DNA of 64,000 nucleotides from Musa acuminata AAA Group (lineage: Eukaryota > Streptophyta > Magnoliopsida > Zingiberales > Musaceae): contig NC_088327.1 of NCBI RefSeq assembly GCF_036884655.1, forward strand, positions 13,959,001-14,023,000, written 5' to 3'. The notes beneath the pieces are model-generated. The model had not been told where the DNA came from. It saw nothing but the letters and a program-made list of their open reading frames with translations, and did not search any database. Position 1 is the first letter of the stretch. The number at the start of each line of letters is the position of its first letter. Made by a program: the position numbers and the translations under genes. Positions 1 to 11,760 of this stretch are shown here, piece after piece.

Positions 1-2717
1 ATGCTATGATTTGATGATTTTATGCATGAGATTGTAAAGTTATACATGATGATTTTTTGGTCTTGATGGTTTTTATGACAAAATTCATTTTTCGATCCTA
101 AATGTTGATGCACATTTTTATCTAGCATAAATGACATGAATTTAAATAACTAAAAAGAGAAAAGCATTGTTCTTGAAAATTATTTTTCTCTATCTTGTTG
201 ATTTATATGAATCCCTTGAAAATGATTTTGGTTTGATGATTTGAATTACAAATGAGTTATATCAAAATCATGATATTGATTTGACTTGAAGTAATGAGTT
301 GAAATCATTTTTTTTTGGAATTATGTGTTGCACTTTTTTATCTTGATGATCTTTGATTTTTTTTTTGTTTTAAAACGATGATGCATGGATTTGAAAGAAA
401 AGGAGATGCATGCATGGAATCAATCAATAAGTTGAAACAAAAGGAGGAAAGATTTTTTATTGAAAATTTTCTTTTTCTCTATCTTATTGATTTATACCTA
501 AGAGACCAATAAAATTATTTATGTCATTTTGAATCTCTTGAAAGAAATGTTGAGATTTTGATGATTTAGACGATTTGAATTTGAATGAGTTTTATCTAAA
601 ATCATGATCTTGATTCCGTGATATTTACAAATTAAGATTTATTATGAATCAAGATTTTTCATTAATCGATCTCCTAAGATTTTCTTTTGATTATTAATGA
701 GTAGGTTTTTCAAAAAGAAATCATGTCTTCTGGTATTCACATGTTCTAATCCTTCATGATAAAAGTTTTATGTAATTCCTTATATTCATGAAATGTTTAT
801 CTCATCACCAATTATTTTCTTCTTGATATTCCTTATTTGGTGATATAAAATCATGCATGAAATACTCTTGAGATTATTTTGATGCATACAAATGAAAAGT
901 TATGATCATGCATGGTAGGATGCAATTTGACAAATTAATACCATTATGATTTGAAATATTTATAATTTGGAATGATGCATGCAATACTTATGCCTTTTAT
1001 TATGATAATATATGTGATGTATTGCATATGATGTGAATCATGAATGCTTTAAATGATAAATGTCTTGATATCATGATTGATGATTTTGTTTTATGCATAA
1101 GATTTTTAAAATTATGCATAATGAATCTTGTAATTTACAGATTATCGATTTTCTTTTTACCATAATGAAAGTGCCTTATTGATCCTTGTCATAATAAATC
1201 TAGCACTTTCGGTTTTAAACATGATACATGTTTTTATTTGACATAAAAAAAAAGGGAGGCATGCTTGAATGAAATAAATCACATGAATTGAAGTAACTAA
1301 AAGAGAAGAACATTTTTCTTCTTGAAAATTATTTTTTCTATATTATTGATTTTGATGAATCTATTTGTATTATTTTTATGAATCTCATGGATTATGAAAA
1401 TGATTTGAATTTAATGGATTTTATTGAAATCATGATCTTGATTTCTCACAATTTTCTATTGAATGAATCAAGTTTGTTTTCTATTTAAAAGGATATTTAT
1501 CAAAATTTTCATGGTCTTTTAGTATTCATGATATTGATAATTATATTTTGAAACTCTATGTAAATCAAGATTCTTCATCATGATTCTCTCGTTTTATAAA
1601 AGAGGAGATGTTCTATGTGAATCATAAGATTTTATATGCATGAATTGAGATTCTTTTTGCTATTAACTAGCAAGAAACTTGTTTTTGTAAACCATGACAT
1701 GCTACTTGACATCTTGATAATTTATAACTTGAGTTTTCTTTTTGAATCAAGATTGTTTCCTATCATGTTTTCTATCTACAAAAGAAGAAATTTGTCAAAA
1801 ATGATATATGTCTTTTGACATTCATTTTTCATCTTTATTATTTACCCTTATCATGATTTGAATATTATAGTAAAGAGAAATGAATTACATGATTGTATTG
1901 TTATTCCCTTCTATTTGACACTGACAAAGGGGGAGCAAAACTTGCTAGATAGCAAATTTGCTAGCTTGCACAATTTGAAAAGAGGCAAAATAGTCCATCT
2001 TGCACATCTCAAAAGATGTAAAATTTTGCTAACTTTTTATGTGCAAAAGTTGATAGCTTGTATACTATAAATTTGCATACCAAAAATACAATCTTGTTTA
2101 TCTCAAGATGCAAAACATACTAACTTGCACTTTGCAACGGAAGCAAAATTGCTAGCTCAAACATTGCAAAGGAAGCAAAAATTTGCTAGCTTACAATTTG
2201 CATATTTCAAGAAGCAAGAGTTGCTTTCTTGAACATCTCAATATTGCTAGCTTGCATGATGTAGAACTTGCTATCTTGAACATTACCAAAAGTGCTATCT
2301 TATATGCTGTAAAACTTGTATATCTAAAACTTGATAGCTTGAATGTCCCAAGCATGATGCATTACTTGCTAAATTTTCTATCTTCAAAATTGCATGATGA
2401 TAAAAATTTAATATTATGTTTTTCATGCAATGGTTTGAACCCATATAATAAACACATAAGAGTAGCTACTTCTCCTTTTTGTTGATGACATAGGGGGAGA
2501 AGTATATTGATGACTTCATGCATTGAATTAAATATTTTATATATTTGCATGATAGTTTAAATGTTTTTCATAACATGTGATGAATGTTACTTGGATTTGG
2601 GATAATCCAAGTGTTCTATCAATGGCATATTGATAGGGGGAGTTTAGTTAAACTCCGGGGAGTTAAGGTTAACTCCGTTAGTCATCAATTAGTTGTCATC
2701 ATCAAAAAGGGGGAGAT
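1..2717 (+). mobile_element. 3' noncoding part of a Sirevirus-type copia element
   Basis: This AT-rich stretch has no credible coding region. It ends in a polypurine tract directly joined to an LTR starting TGTTGAATC, so it reads as the internal 3' end of a Ty1/copia element whose pol lies left of the window. Three diverged copies of one module (tens of bases sharing 'TTGAAAATT' then 'TATTGATTTA') begin near 170, 460 and 1320. The 1920-2400 part repeats the short motif TTGCTAGC many times. Extra purine tracts of the form GGGGGAG occur at about 1929, 2491 and 2635, ahead of the real one. Multiple such tracts are a known habit of the Sirevirus lineage. The lineage assignment is inference from these motifs and the LTR. 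Confidence 0.6.
2704..2717 (+). promoter_or_regulatory. Polypurine tract of the Sirevirus-type element
   Basis: The purine run AAAAAGGGGGAGA sits immediately before the LTR start at 2718. It is where plus-strand DNA synthesis is primed in LTR retrotransposons. Its position and composition fix the LTR boundary and the + orientation of the element. Confidence 0.8.
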
Positions 2718-3597
2718 TGTTGAATCTCGGATTTTGATGATGAAACTAATTGATTGTGTTTAAATGTTTGACTACATTTTGAGTGATACAGGTCTACTCG
2801 ATCAGGATTAGACAATTAACGCAGGAGGAATTGACGTTGCGTCGGAGGAGATCACGTCAGGATATTGGATGGCAGAAGGCTTCGGGCGTCGGGCATCGGG
2901 CCAAGGAGAGCGAAATTGCGCCAAGGATATCGGGGTTGCGGAGGTCAACCGCCGATTGGGCAACAAGCTGCAAGAGAGGACGATGCACCGAAGAATCGGA
3001 TGAAGCGCCAACCAATGACGTGCCGGGCAACAGAATGTCAATTTGCGTTATAATAATTGTCTAGATCGGAGTAGAGTGTTTGCTTGTGTGTGCAGGATTA
3101 ACTACGATAACCAAAAAACACAAAGCGAGAATACCGGAGTCAAGTTCGATGGACGTTTAAGAGTCCGAAGAATCGTCGGAGATGCTGCCAGAACCAACCG
3201 AGAAGAAATCGGGAACCTGTCGGAATTTTCGGAAGTTCGCCGAAGAGATCGTCGGAGGTTCACGGAGATCACCGAGAAGGCTCGGCTACTCATTAAAGTC
3301 ATCACAAGTTCGGGAGCTTGCTAGAAGCCCGTCAGCAGAAAGTTCGTCGGAAAGCTCGCCAGAACAAGACTCGACGTTCGCGGTTGAAAATTTGCTTAGG
3401 ATGTGTTTTGGTTATGTAGTCCACTTGTAATTAGGATTAGGATTAAGAGATAATCCTATATCCTGGTTAGGGGCCAACTGGGCCCAAAGTCAGAGTTGGT
3501 TTAGGCTAAAAATTAAGCTAAACCAGCGAACTAGAGAGCCAAGATTGAAGCCCAACTAGTGGCTGAAAACACTGTAGTCGGGCTGAAAACACTGTAG

Positions 3598-3704
3598 GCG
3601 GTGGCACCGCCTAGCTGGGCGGTGGCACCGCCCACCACCCGAGAGCTGGGCGGTGACACCCCCTGGCTGGGCGGTGGCACCGCCTGGCTGGGCGGTGGAA
3701 CCTC
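3598..3704 (+). repeat. Cluster of five GC-rich near-palindromes in LTR A
   Basis: Five copies of GGCGGTGGCACCGCC or close variants start at about 3598, 3618, 3648, 3669 and 3690, spaced about 20-30 bp apart. Each half can pair with the other half except for the central bases. They lie 65-170 bp upstream of the LTR TATA box, where the U3 promoter of an LTR is expected. The same motif is more numerous in LTR B and decayed in LTR C. Confidence 0.85.
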
Positions 3705-3767
3705 CAGCACCGGGAACCCTAAGAGAATTCAAATTTTGGAGCCCAAAATTTGAATCCTCTTGAGGCC

Positions 3768-3775
3768 TATAAATA
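3768..3775 (+). promoter_or_regulatory. LTR A TATA box
   Basis: TATAAATA lies in the conserved setting GGCCTATAAATACCCC, which is also found in LTR B (39699) and, diverged, in LTR C (41699). It follows the palindrome cluster, as expected for the U3/R junction that starts the element transcript. Confidence 0.75.
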
Positions 3776-4274
3776 CCCCTCAAATCTCAACTGAGAGAAC
3801 AACTTTTTGAGCAGCAAGTGTTTGAGAGAAAAGCCTTAGAAAAGTGTTAGCTTGTCTTGTTTTCAATTTGCTAGTGTTCACCTCCTTCTTTCTTGTTGAA
3901 AATCTGTAAGAGAGTGAACCGCTTGTAAAAGTTGTAAGAGGGGTATTCACCCTTCACTTTCAAGAGACTTGCTAGTGGAAGGTGGGAGCCTCATCGAAGA
4001 GGGGCCTCGCAAGTGGAGTAGGTCATTTGACCGAACCACTCTAAAAATCGGCGTAATCTCTGGTTTGCTTTTTATTATTGTCATTTACATTACTGCAAAT
4101 CTTCTTACTGCTTTAGTTCCTTATTACTCTTGCTGCGCAACTTTAAGAACACGCCTTCAAGTTAAATTTCTCAAGTTTTGTTCTTAACATACGAAAGATT
4201 TTTTTTATTAAAACCGAAGTTTTAATCCGCTGCACTAATTCACCCCCCCTCTTAGTGCCGCTCCGATCCTAACA

Positions 4275-4865
4275 GTTTGAGCGAGAACACATGAGATATT
4301 CCTCTCATGACACCGAGAGTGAATCTCTATCGATACTTAATAGTCCTTGTAAGGTTGACTATCATTCCCGATGGCCGGTTGTGCTAGATCTAGAACCTCC
4401 AGACCTATAAGTATGGTATCAAAGAATGAAGTACTTATACATGATATCCTTGGTATCTCGAGTCTAAGGATCAGATACACCACCGGGACTATAGAATTAC
4501 TGTTTAACGATAAGGCATCATCAACCATCCAACATTCCGTAAGTGAATCAATCAGTAAACTCATTCCCCAATGAGTACCTATACTGCATCCCTAGAGTCT
4601 CCACACGAGCAATTATGAGACCAGCTGCATCCATCATATGGACATGTATACAACACACCAGTCTATCCAGTTATCTCGATATCCCTCTCGAGTAACCTAT
4701 GACCGAGATAATTTATGATCTGTGTTTAAAGGTGAATTGGTCTTGTTATCGTGATTTTATCACGATCTGATTCTCATTGCATAGATTCATGGACATTACA
4801 ATATATTTAAACAACAAACAATATAAAATGATAAAATGCCAGATAATAATAATAAGCAAAAATAC
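4275..4865 (-). mobile_element. Decayed retroelement-derived noncoding sequence
   Basis: This block abuts the right end of LTR A and has no long reading frame. On the - strand it has the look of plant copia untranslated sequence, with many short open stretches but no domain I can name. Direction and class are inferred from overall resemblance only. It could be the sequence into which the Sirevirus element inserted. Confidence 0.35.
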
Positions 4866-5640
4866 TGTGTGTCAAGTCACACGTGCCATCACTTACGTGA
4901 TTGGCTTACAAGTCACCTATGACTAGCACATCGACCCAACTTACAAGACACACCACGCCATGCACCGAGCCCCTGAGAAAGTAACCCGACGTATGCCTCT
5001 TTCTGGGGGGAGGGGGGAGAATGATATGACACATTTTGACACCATCCATGTAGCAGTAAACAAATGACTTTCGAGTTGACAAAAAGTGACACCTCAGACC
5101 CAAACAAGGCGTCCAAGAGACCTTGACATCGTTCAGCATCATATAGGTCGGTGCTGAACATCCCAAAGCCACTCCATGAAATACGAGACAACGTCGACCC
5201 ACACGACCTCAGACATCCCGAGGCTATTCCGTAAAACTCGAGACGACATTGCGTGATGCCGATCTGTACAGGTTAGGTGATGTTCGGTTGCAGGGTATGA
5301 GTCATCCTCTCAAGGAGTCGACGATCATTAAAGGACTGCGTACAACTGATCGCCCTAGCGCAGGTATAAAAAGCCAACCATCTTACCAAAAAGGGGGAGG
5401 GAAAAAACACTGAACTCTATCTCATTCCACCAAAAGCTAACTCAAACTTCTGAGGGGTCGAGTTGGAAGATCCCCCTCCCGACATCGACTTGAGTGCAGG
5501 GGCTGGCGACGATATTCGTAGTCCAACCCAACCCGATGTCCCCTTCGGCTACCTAAGTTCTCGCATGAAGCACCCTTGGACATCCGAGATCGAACTGAGT
5601 TGTGCTGACTCCTCAGCCACGACATAAAGGTGCACTAACA
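4866..5640 (+). mobile_element. LTR-like block, probably a solo LTR
   Basis: The block starts TGTGTGTCAAGTCACACG and ends GCACTAACA, so it has TG...CA ends. It is GC-richer than its surroundings, contains a TATA-like TATAAAAA at 5365-5372 and a purine run near 5392, and shows no coding capacity. Its flanks (AATAC left, AGTAG right) do not match, so either the true ends differ by a few bases or the target duplication is lost. A gypsy-type origin is likely but not shown. Confidence 0.45.
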
Positions 5641-6360
5641 AGTAGTATGTATGATCCGTATAATCAAAATATAATTCTTTAGAATGGATCATTTAGGCTT
5701 GATGATTCAAACCGAAATCGATCATATAATAAAAATAAAAATAAAAATAAATCACATATAAAGTTTATAGTATAGTGGTTAAATTCATAATTTTATTTTA
5801 ATAGAGCCAATTAGTTTGATTAAAAAATTTTAATTTTTATCTTTTCTAACATCATTACACTCATTATTGTTATACATATATTGTTTAAATTTTAGAAAAA
5901 AATATTTATTATTTTTAATTTTTTAAATCAAAAGTATAATAACAAATTAATGATTCAAATCAGAACCGTTTGAACCTGAACCGAACCATTAGTTCCAATT
6001 CCGGTTCTAGACAGAACATGTAGTTCAAGAATCAAAATCGATAATTTCGGAATCACAATCAGGGATAAATCACATGATCTCGATCAAGATATATCTTCAT
6101 TGTCAGACACAATAATATAATTTTTAATAAAACTCTAATGTATCCGATCGGTTTTATATGAGTATTATATAGTTTAATTTATGATAAATTCGAAAGAAAA
6201 ATAGAAATCTGAATCGGATTTAAATATGGATTTAGGTCCTTCTATAGCTTTCCTTTTCCAGTTGTTCATCTGTTGGAATCACTTGATCCGGTTTTGCATA
6301 CACGCATATTCGACCCGCTTACGTTATTTTTGCATATTTTTAAGTCATGCTTAGGATGAC
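5641..6360. other. AT-rich intergenic sequence
   Basis: No gene is visible. The stretch contains several short ACCGAACC / GAACCG motifs (about 5960-6010) of the kind seen in small inverted-repeat elements, but paired ends could not be recognised. Confidence 0.5.
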
Positions 6361-6726
6361 TAATTATTCGAATCGAATTTGAACAGGTAGAAATTGGCGG
6401 GTGCAATCGCTTCTTAGGTCGCGCCAATTTGCCTCGGGAAATGGCTTCTCTAATATCGGTCGACGCACCGTCCAGGAAAGGACACCAGCCAATGGTTCGA
6501 ATCGCTTTGTCGCACTAATCCCTCGTGGGGACTCCCAAATTGAACCAATGGCAAGCATGCATTCCATGGTTGGTGTCGTGGGAGTGTCAGGTGCCTAAAA
6601 TACCATTTCTTGTTTATTATCAGGCTTTTATGATTAAAATCGAACTTTGATCGGAGCCTCCCCGAGCTCGCACAATGGTCCCCTAATCTCATCTTTGCTC
6701 GATTCTTCGCTTTTGGTTCGTGGAAT

Positions 6727-7360
6727 CCATCCAAGCTCGTCTTCGTTCCTTTACCCGAATCCTCGCCCCCCTTTGTTCCGGAGATCTCAAGTTGATCCCA
6801 TGGTTGTCTGCGTATGCCGCAAGGTTCCCCCTCCCGCTCCCTTACCCGTTTCCTTTCGCTTACTCATGTATCGATGTCCGATTGTATTCTTTTGTATGAA
6901 ATTTTGATGAATTTTAAAGTTGATTTAAGAGGTTTTTTGAAGTGGAAGAGCTTGGAACTAAATTAGTCTATCCAAGTTCGTCTTTGATCCTTACCCTAAT
7001 CCCCGCCCAGGTCTTTTCTAAGATCGCCAGTTCATTCCATAGTTGTCTGCAAATGCTGAGATTCTATTTTGTTGTTTCTATCTGAAGCTTTGATGATTTT
7101 TTGGTTCCTTTAATAGGTTTTTTTGAAGTGGAAGAGCTTGGAACAAAATCGACCTATCTAAGCTCGTCTTGGATCCTTGATCCTTCTTTCATCTCCTTTC
7201 TTCTGGAAATCTCCAGTTGATTCCATGGTTGGCTGCAAATGCCGCAGGGTACCGTGTACCCCTGGCCAACTTTCTTACCCGTTTCCTCTCGCTTACTCTT
7301 GGATCAGAATCCGACTTTGTTGTTTTTATCTGAAATTTTGATGAATTTTTAAGTTGGCTT
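6727..7360 (+). repeat. Three diverged tandem copies of a 190-240-bp unit
   Basis: Related segments start near 6727, 6968 and 7156, each opening with ATCCAAGCTCGTCTT or a close variant. Shared blocks follow in the same order: a stretch ending in CCATGGTTG/CCATAGTTG with TCTGC after it, a TTTTGTTGTTT-like block, a GATGAATTTT-like block, then GAAGTGGAAGAGCTTGGAAC before the next copy. The first spacing is about 242 bp and the second about 188 bp. The middle copy lacks the segment with CTTACCCGTTTCCT. No long frame runs through all three, so this is a repeated noncoding unit or the relic of an untranslated leader. Confidence 0.7.
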
Positions 7361-8266
7361 GGGACACAAATAGTCTTTGCGAGTTTGGGAAATTCAGTAT
7401 ATTAAGAATCTAATCTAATTGCATCACTTAGTTTAATTCTTCCAGATTAGGTTTGATAACAGTGGGGATCAGTGAGTTCGTAGGCGAATCCATTCATAGT
7501 TATGATTTTATTTTAACCACCTCAATGTTAACTTTTTTTGTCAAAATGGCATGTGCAAGATTAGGTCTCAGAGATTTGGATTGGTTGATTGGAGGTAGTT
7601 TTTGTTAGAAATGTGATAATTTCTCAGAAGACATAACTTGGTCATGGCCTTGAACAGGAGGATTTGGATTAGTTGATAGAAGTGCATTCTTCACCTGCTT
7701 TGGAGCTTCTTGATGTTAATTTATCAGCAACCAAGCTATATTGCTTTGATTACAAGGTCCTTGATTGTTGAAATGCATCTGCTACAACAATAAAACTGAG
7801 TGGTAATTGTCTATGCTTTAATCATACCATGTGAGGTGCTTGATTGTGGTTCCTGGGACTCTAATATTCAATTCATCAGCGCACATGTTTTCTCTCTGGG
7901 CATCATATTACGAAGAAATGTATGAGCATTGGTTACTGGTAGATAGATCCTGGAACAATTTTTTTTTTCTCTTATGCTTTCACACAAACTATATAATTGA
8001 GAATTTGAAACATTATCACAATGGACATAAGCATACCTGCAATTCGTCACTCTATTTACATGGGTCATCAGCTATAGTTCTTATTTAATGAGGTTGAGAT
8101 GAGTGATCGTTCACTATGTTTTCTCATGACTTCTTTGTTTTGCTTTGTTTACAATTGTTTGCTGTGTATTGCTTTATTCTACTAGCAACTAAGCTAAATT
8201 ATGCTCTTGAAAATCTAAACCATCATTTTGGACAAAAGTACCAAGTCCCAACTCCTATCCTCAGTA

Positions 8267-8358
8267 GGAATGGAAGTATTGTATAGAAGGAGTGAAAGAA
8301 CCAATGTTGTCAGGAATGGAAGTATTATATAGAAGGGGTGAAAGAACCAATGTTGTCA
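8267..8358 (+). repeat. 46-bp tandem duplication
   Basis: Two adjacent copies of a 46-bp unit beginning GGAATGGAAGTATT start at 8267 and 8313 and differ at only two positions. A third start (GGAATT) follows. The near identity points to a recent slippage or unequal-exchange event. Confidence 0.9.
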
Positions 8359-9162
8359 GGAATTACCAATAGGAAGTCATGTCCTGTTCTTGCATCTGCA
8401 TGCCAAGTATAGTTGTTGGCCTTTGATGATATTTTATCATTTGATACAGTGTAGTATTTTATGGCTTTTTATTGCCAAAATTTGGATAAGGGGGCAAGCC
8501 TTGGGCACCATTGTAAGGCTGCTTCTTTGTGATGGCTGACTGGGTTCTAAGTCACTAGAAATAGCTTTTGTGCTTACAGGGAGTAACAAATCCATCTGAT
8601 TGTTTTAATCATTGAGCAACTCCCAAACGGTAATGCTTCTCTCACTTCCCAAACATAAGTGTAAGGCTACTCATGCACTCAATCTCCTATTAGGGAAGCT
8701 CTATACGCATGATTTGTCCTTTAAGAAACCATCCATTTAGAAGTGGGGAGTTTTGAAAATAATTAGAGACCAGGAAAGTGAAGTCTCTTGTTTAGATATA
8801 ATAACTAATCAAGAGAAACTACGGAAAGGGTTTAGTTTATTATTTGTTTTATTAACAAGAAAATTATCATTTTCTTGGGATCAGGGCATCAACTGGGAAG
8901 TATGGTGATTGTTTTCTTGTTTAGTATCCTTAAAGAAGAAAGAATAAGAAAATTAAAATGAAGATGTTATGCAATGTGTTATTCTAGCATCTTTTATCAC
9001 TATGACATCTCTATCGTAAAATCTCTATAGGCAATTCAACATCTTGCCTTTTTTTTTGTATAGATAATTTGTGTTTTGATTGATTTTAAAAACTGAATAG
9101 GAACAATGATCTGTACATAGTGGATATTTTAGTTTCAAAATGTTATATGTCAAGGACTGCTG

Positions 9163-9240
9163 TACCGTTCGAAATAGTATGGTATGGGTGATACATATCG
9201 GTTCGGGCGCTACAGAAAATATTTTTATTTTAATTTATTG
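9163..9240 (+). mobile_element. Half copy of the element at 28116-28622
   Basis: The segment has TTCGAAATAGTATGGTATG, then a GGTGATAC block, then GCTACAG followed by an A/T-rich run, in the same order as the left end of the inverted-repeat element at 28116. No right end follows, so it is a fragment. Confidence 0.45.
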
Positions 9241-9548
9241 AGATGGCATTTAATACCTCAAGTTTTAGATGTAGACCAAGATATATCCATGATTTCAGTT
9301 TAGGAAATGAATAATCATGAATGTTTCAAATTTCAAGATGGTTTTTTATCAATTGAGACTTGAATCAATAGGCTGATCAGGGCTTTTGCCTGGTCCAGCC
9401 TGGTAAATAAATTTTTTTTAGCTTGGTAAATAAGTTAACACCTGATATCCTGTGGAGACGAGTGACTTAAAACTGAATTACAGGAGGGAAGATATGTTTA
9501 TCTGATTCTAGCCTTCAAAATGTCATTGATTAATATATAAATATTAAT

Positions 9549-9622
9549 GGCCTATTAGCTCAGTTGGTTAGAGCGTCGTGCTAATAACGCGAAGGTCGCA
9601 GGTTCGAGACCTGCATGGGCCA
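9549..9622 (+). tRNA. trnI-AAU: tRNA-Ile with anticodon AAU
   Basis: A full 74-nt cloverleaf can be folded by eye. The acceptor stem GGCCTAT pairs with ATGGGCC, with one G-T pair, and the discriminator base is A at 9622. The anticodon stem TCGTG/CGCGA closes the loop CTAATAA, giving anticodon AAT at 9583-9585. The internal promoter boxes are intact: A box TTAGCTCAGTTGG and B box GGTTCGAGACC. There is no intron and no encoded CCA. A T-rich run follows within ten bases, which suits RNA polymerase III termination. The tail of this gene is copied in the repeats downstream (about 9824-9841). Confidence 0.96.
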
Positions 9623-11760
9623 TTTATTTTTTTTCATATTTTTACATAATCTTAATTTTGTCATTATTTTAGGATATAACTTTAACATTGTATTTTTGGC
9701 CAATTTACCTTTATATTTTACTAGAAATTGACCAACTTATTTTTAACGATATTTTAGAAGATTATTTTTACCATTGTTACACTTTATGTCTTTTATCATA
9801 TTTTAGAATTAAAATATGATAAAAGACCTGCATGGGCTATTTAATTTTTTTTTTATATTTTTACATAATCTTAGTTTTGTCATTATAGCCTTTACATCTA
9901 ATCATATTATTATGATATTTAAATATTATACTTTATGTTTTCAACTATATTTTAGGATAATCGTAAAATATTTTGTGACAGTAGAAATGTTTTATATTTT
10001 TACATAATCTTAGTTTTGTCATTATTTTAGGATATAACTTTTAACATTGTATTTTTGGCCAATTTACCTTTATATTTTACTAGAAATTGACTAACTTTTT
10101 TTTGACGATATTTTAGAAGATTATTTTTATCATTGTACACTTTATGTCTTTATCATATTTTAGAATTAAATTTATTATTTTGAGAGTGGATTTGGATATA
10201 ATGATAAGGTTATTCATTTATGACTTGAGAGATCAAAGTTCAAGTCACGGTAATAATTCTCTTTAAGTATTTAAAGACAATGTTGCATATATTGACCCTC
10301 CCCGCATTTGCGAGAGCCTCGTATATTGGGTTTACCCTTTTATTTCTTATCATTATATCCTTTATGATTTTGATAATATTTATAATATGACTTACTATTA
10401 TATTTAAGAACATTTTACCTTTTTTTCAGACATTCTAAAATAGGATTGTTACCACTATATTTAAAACATTTTACCATTGTTTTGGCCATATATGTAATAT
10501 AAGACCTTTCTATATTTTTTATTGTATGTTATTATTTTTTACCTTATTTTAGAATAAGATTTTTACACTATAATTCAGAAGATTTTACCTTTGTTTTAAT
10601 TTTGTTATATTTTAGAGTAGAATTGTACTTTTACCATTATATCCTTTTGTTATTGGCAATATTTATAATATCACTTTACAATTATACTTAAGAACATTTT
10701 ACCTTTCCTCGTACATTTTAAAATATGTTGGTTACCATGATATTTGGAACCTTTTAGCATTGTTTCTAGCTGTATATGTAGAATAGAATTCTTCTAGTTG
10801 TATACTTTTATCATTGTTATGTCCTTTTAGTTTTTGCCTTATTAAAATAAGACTTTTACACTCTAATTTAGAAGGTGTTACCTTTGTTTTTTTGGTTATA
10901 TTAAAGAATATAACTTTTTGGATCATTGTATACATATTTTAGTGGAATTGTCAAACTTATATTTGGCCATATTTTTAACATAACTTCTTATCATTGTCTC
11001 ATTTTATATAAATTTACTTTTAAATAACCTTTCTTTTAAAACTATATTATTATTTAGAGTAGGACTTTTACCTTTGCATCCTTTATGTTTTTGGCCATAT
11101 TATAGAATAGAACTTTTACCATTATATTTTAGGCCAATTACCTTTATATTTTTGTGGAAATTAACCAACTTATTTTTTACTGTACTTTAGAACATGACTT
11201 TTACCATTTTAACCTTTACATCTTTTATCATAATTTAGAATATATCATTTACCATTATATCCTTTATGTTTTAGGCAATATTTATTATATGACTCTACCT
11301 ATTTAAAATCATTTTACTTTTTTTTGGACATATTTTAAAGTAGGATTTTACCATTATATTTAGTTTATTTTAGAACCATTCTATTTTAGGTCATTGGACC
11401 TTTATATTTTAGTGGAATGGACAAACTTATAATTACATCCTTTATGTTCTCAACCACATTCTAATATAGGACTTTACTGTTACATTCTTTATGTTTCTGA
11501 TCATATTTAGAACAATACTTTACCATTATAAAATTATAAGTTAGAACCCTAATTTTTGTTCATGTTTCGAAATATAAATTTTATTAATATATTTAAGTCA
11601 TTTTTATCTCTATATACATTTTACCAATGTTCTGGTCATATTTTTAGAATAAGACATTATCGTTTTGTCCTTTATGTTTTGGCTATATTTTGGATTAAAA
11701 CTTTATCATTTTGTCCTTTATGTTCGTTTTTCACCAAATTTGGAATAGAAATTTGAAAAT
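9623..11760 (+). repeat. Degenerate AT-rich tandem array next to the tRNA gene
   Basis: The stretch is built from a diverged unit of about 50-60 bp whose core reads roughly CCTTTATGTTTTTGGCC, then ATATTTTAGAATA, then a TTTTACCATTATAT block. At least ten copies can be picked out, for example near 9784, 9930, 10140, 11090, 11260, 11480 and 11670. A larger block at 9640-9810 recurs nearly intact at about 9999-10170, so the array also grew in steps of about 360 bp. A block at 9824-9888 repeats 9607-9666 and includes the last bases of the tRNA. No coding function is seen. Confidence 0.75.

Larger units (their letters stand above)
2718..4274 (+). mobile_element. Sirevirus-type 3' LTR (copy A)
   Basis: A 1557-bp LTR starts TGTTGAATCTCGG and ends CCTAACA. 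Two further copies with the same start, end and internal order are at 38743-40388 and 40942-42171. It carries a cluster of GC-rich near-palindromes (3598-3704), a TATA box at 3768-3775 and a pyrimidine-rich end with a C run near 4244. It is the 3' LTR because a polypurine tract and element-internal sequence lie to its left. The left end of the element is outside the window, so a target duplication cannot be tested; the base after the LTR is the G of GTTTG. Confidence 0.85.
7401..9548. other. Intergenic sequence without a recognisable gene
   Basis: Short reading frames only, none with a domain or codon bias I can defend. It holds a 46-bp tandem duplication (8267-8358) and a fragment of an inverted-repeat element (about 9163-9240), both listed separately. 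Confidence 0.5.
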
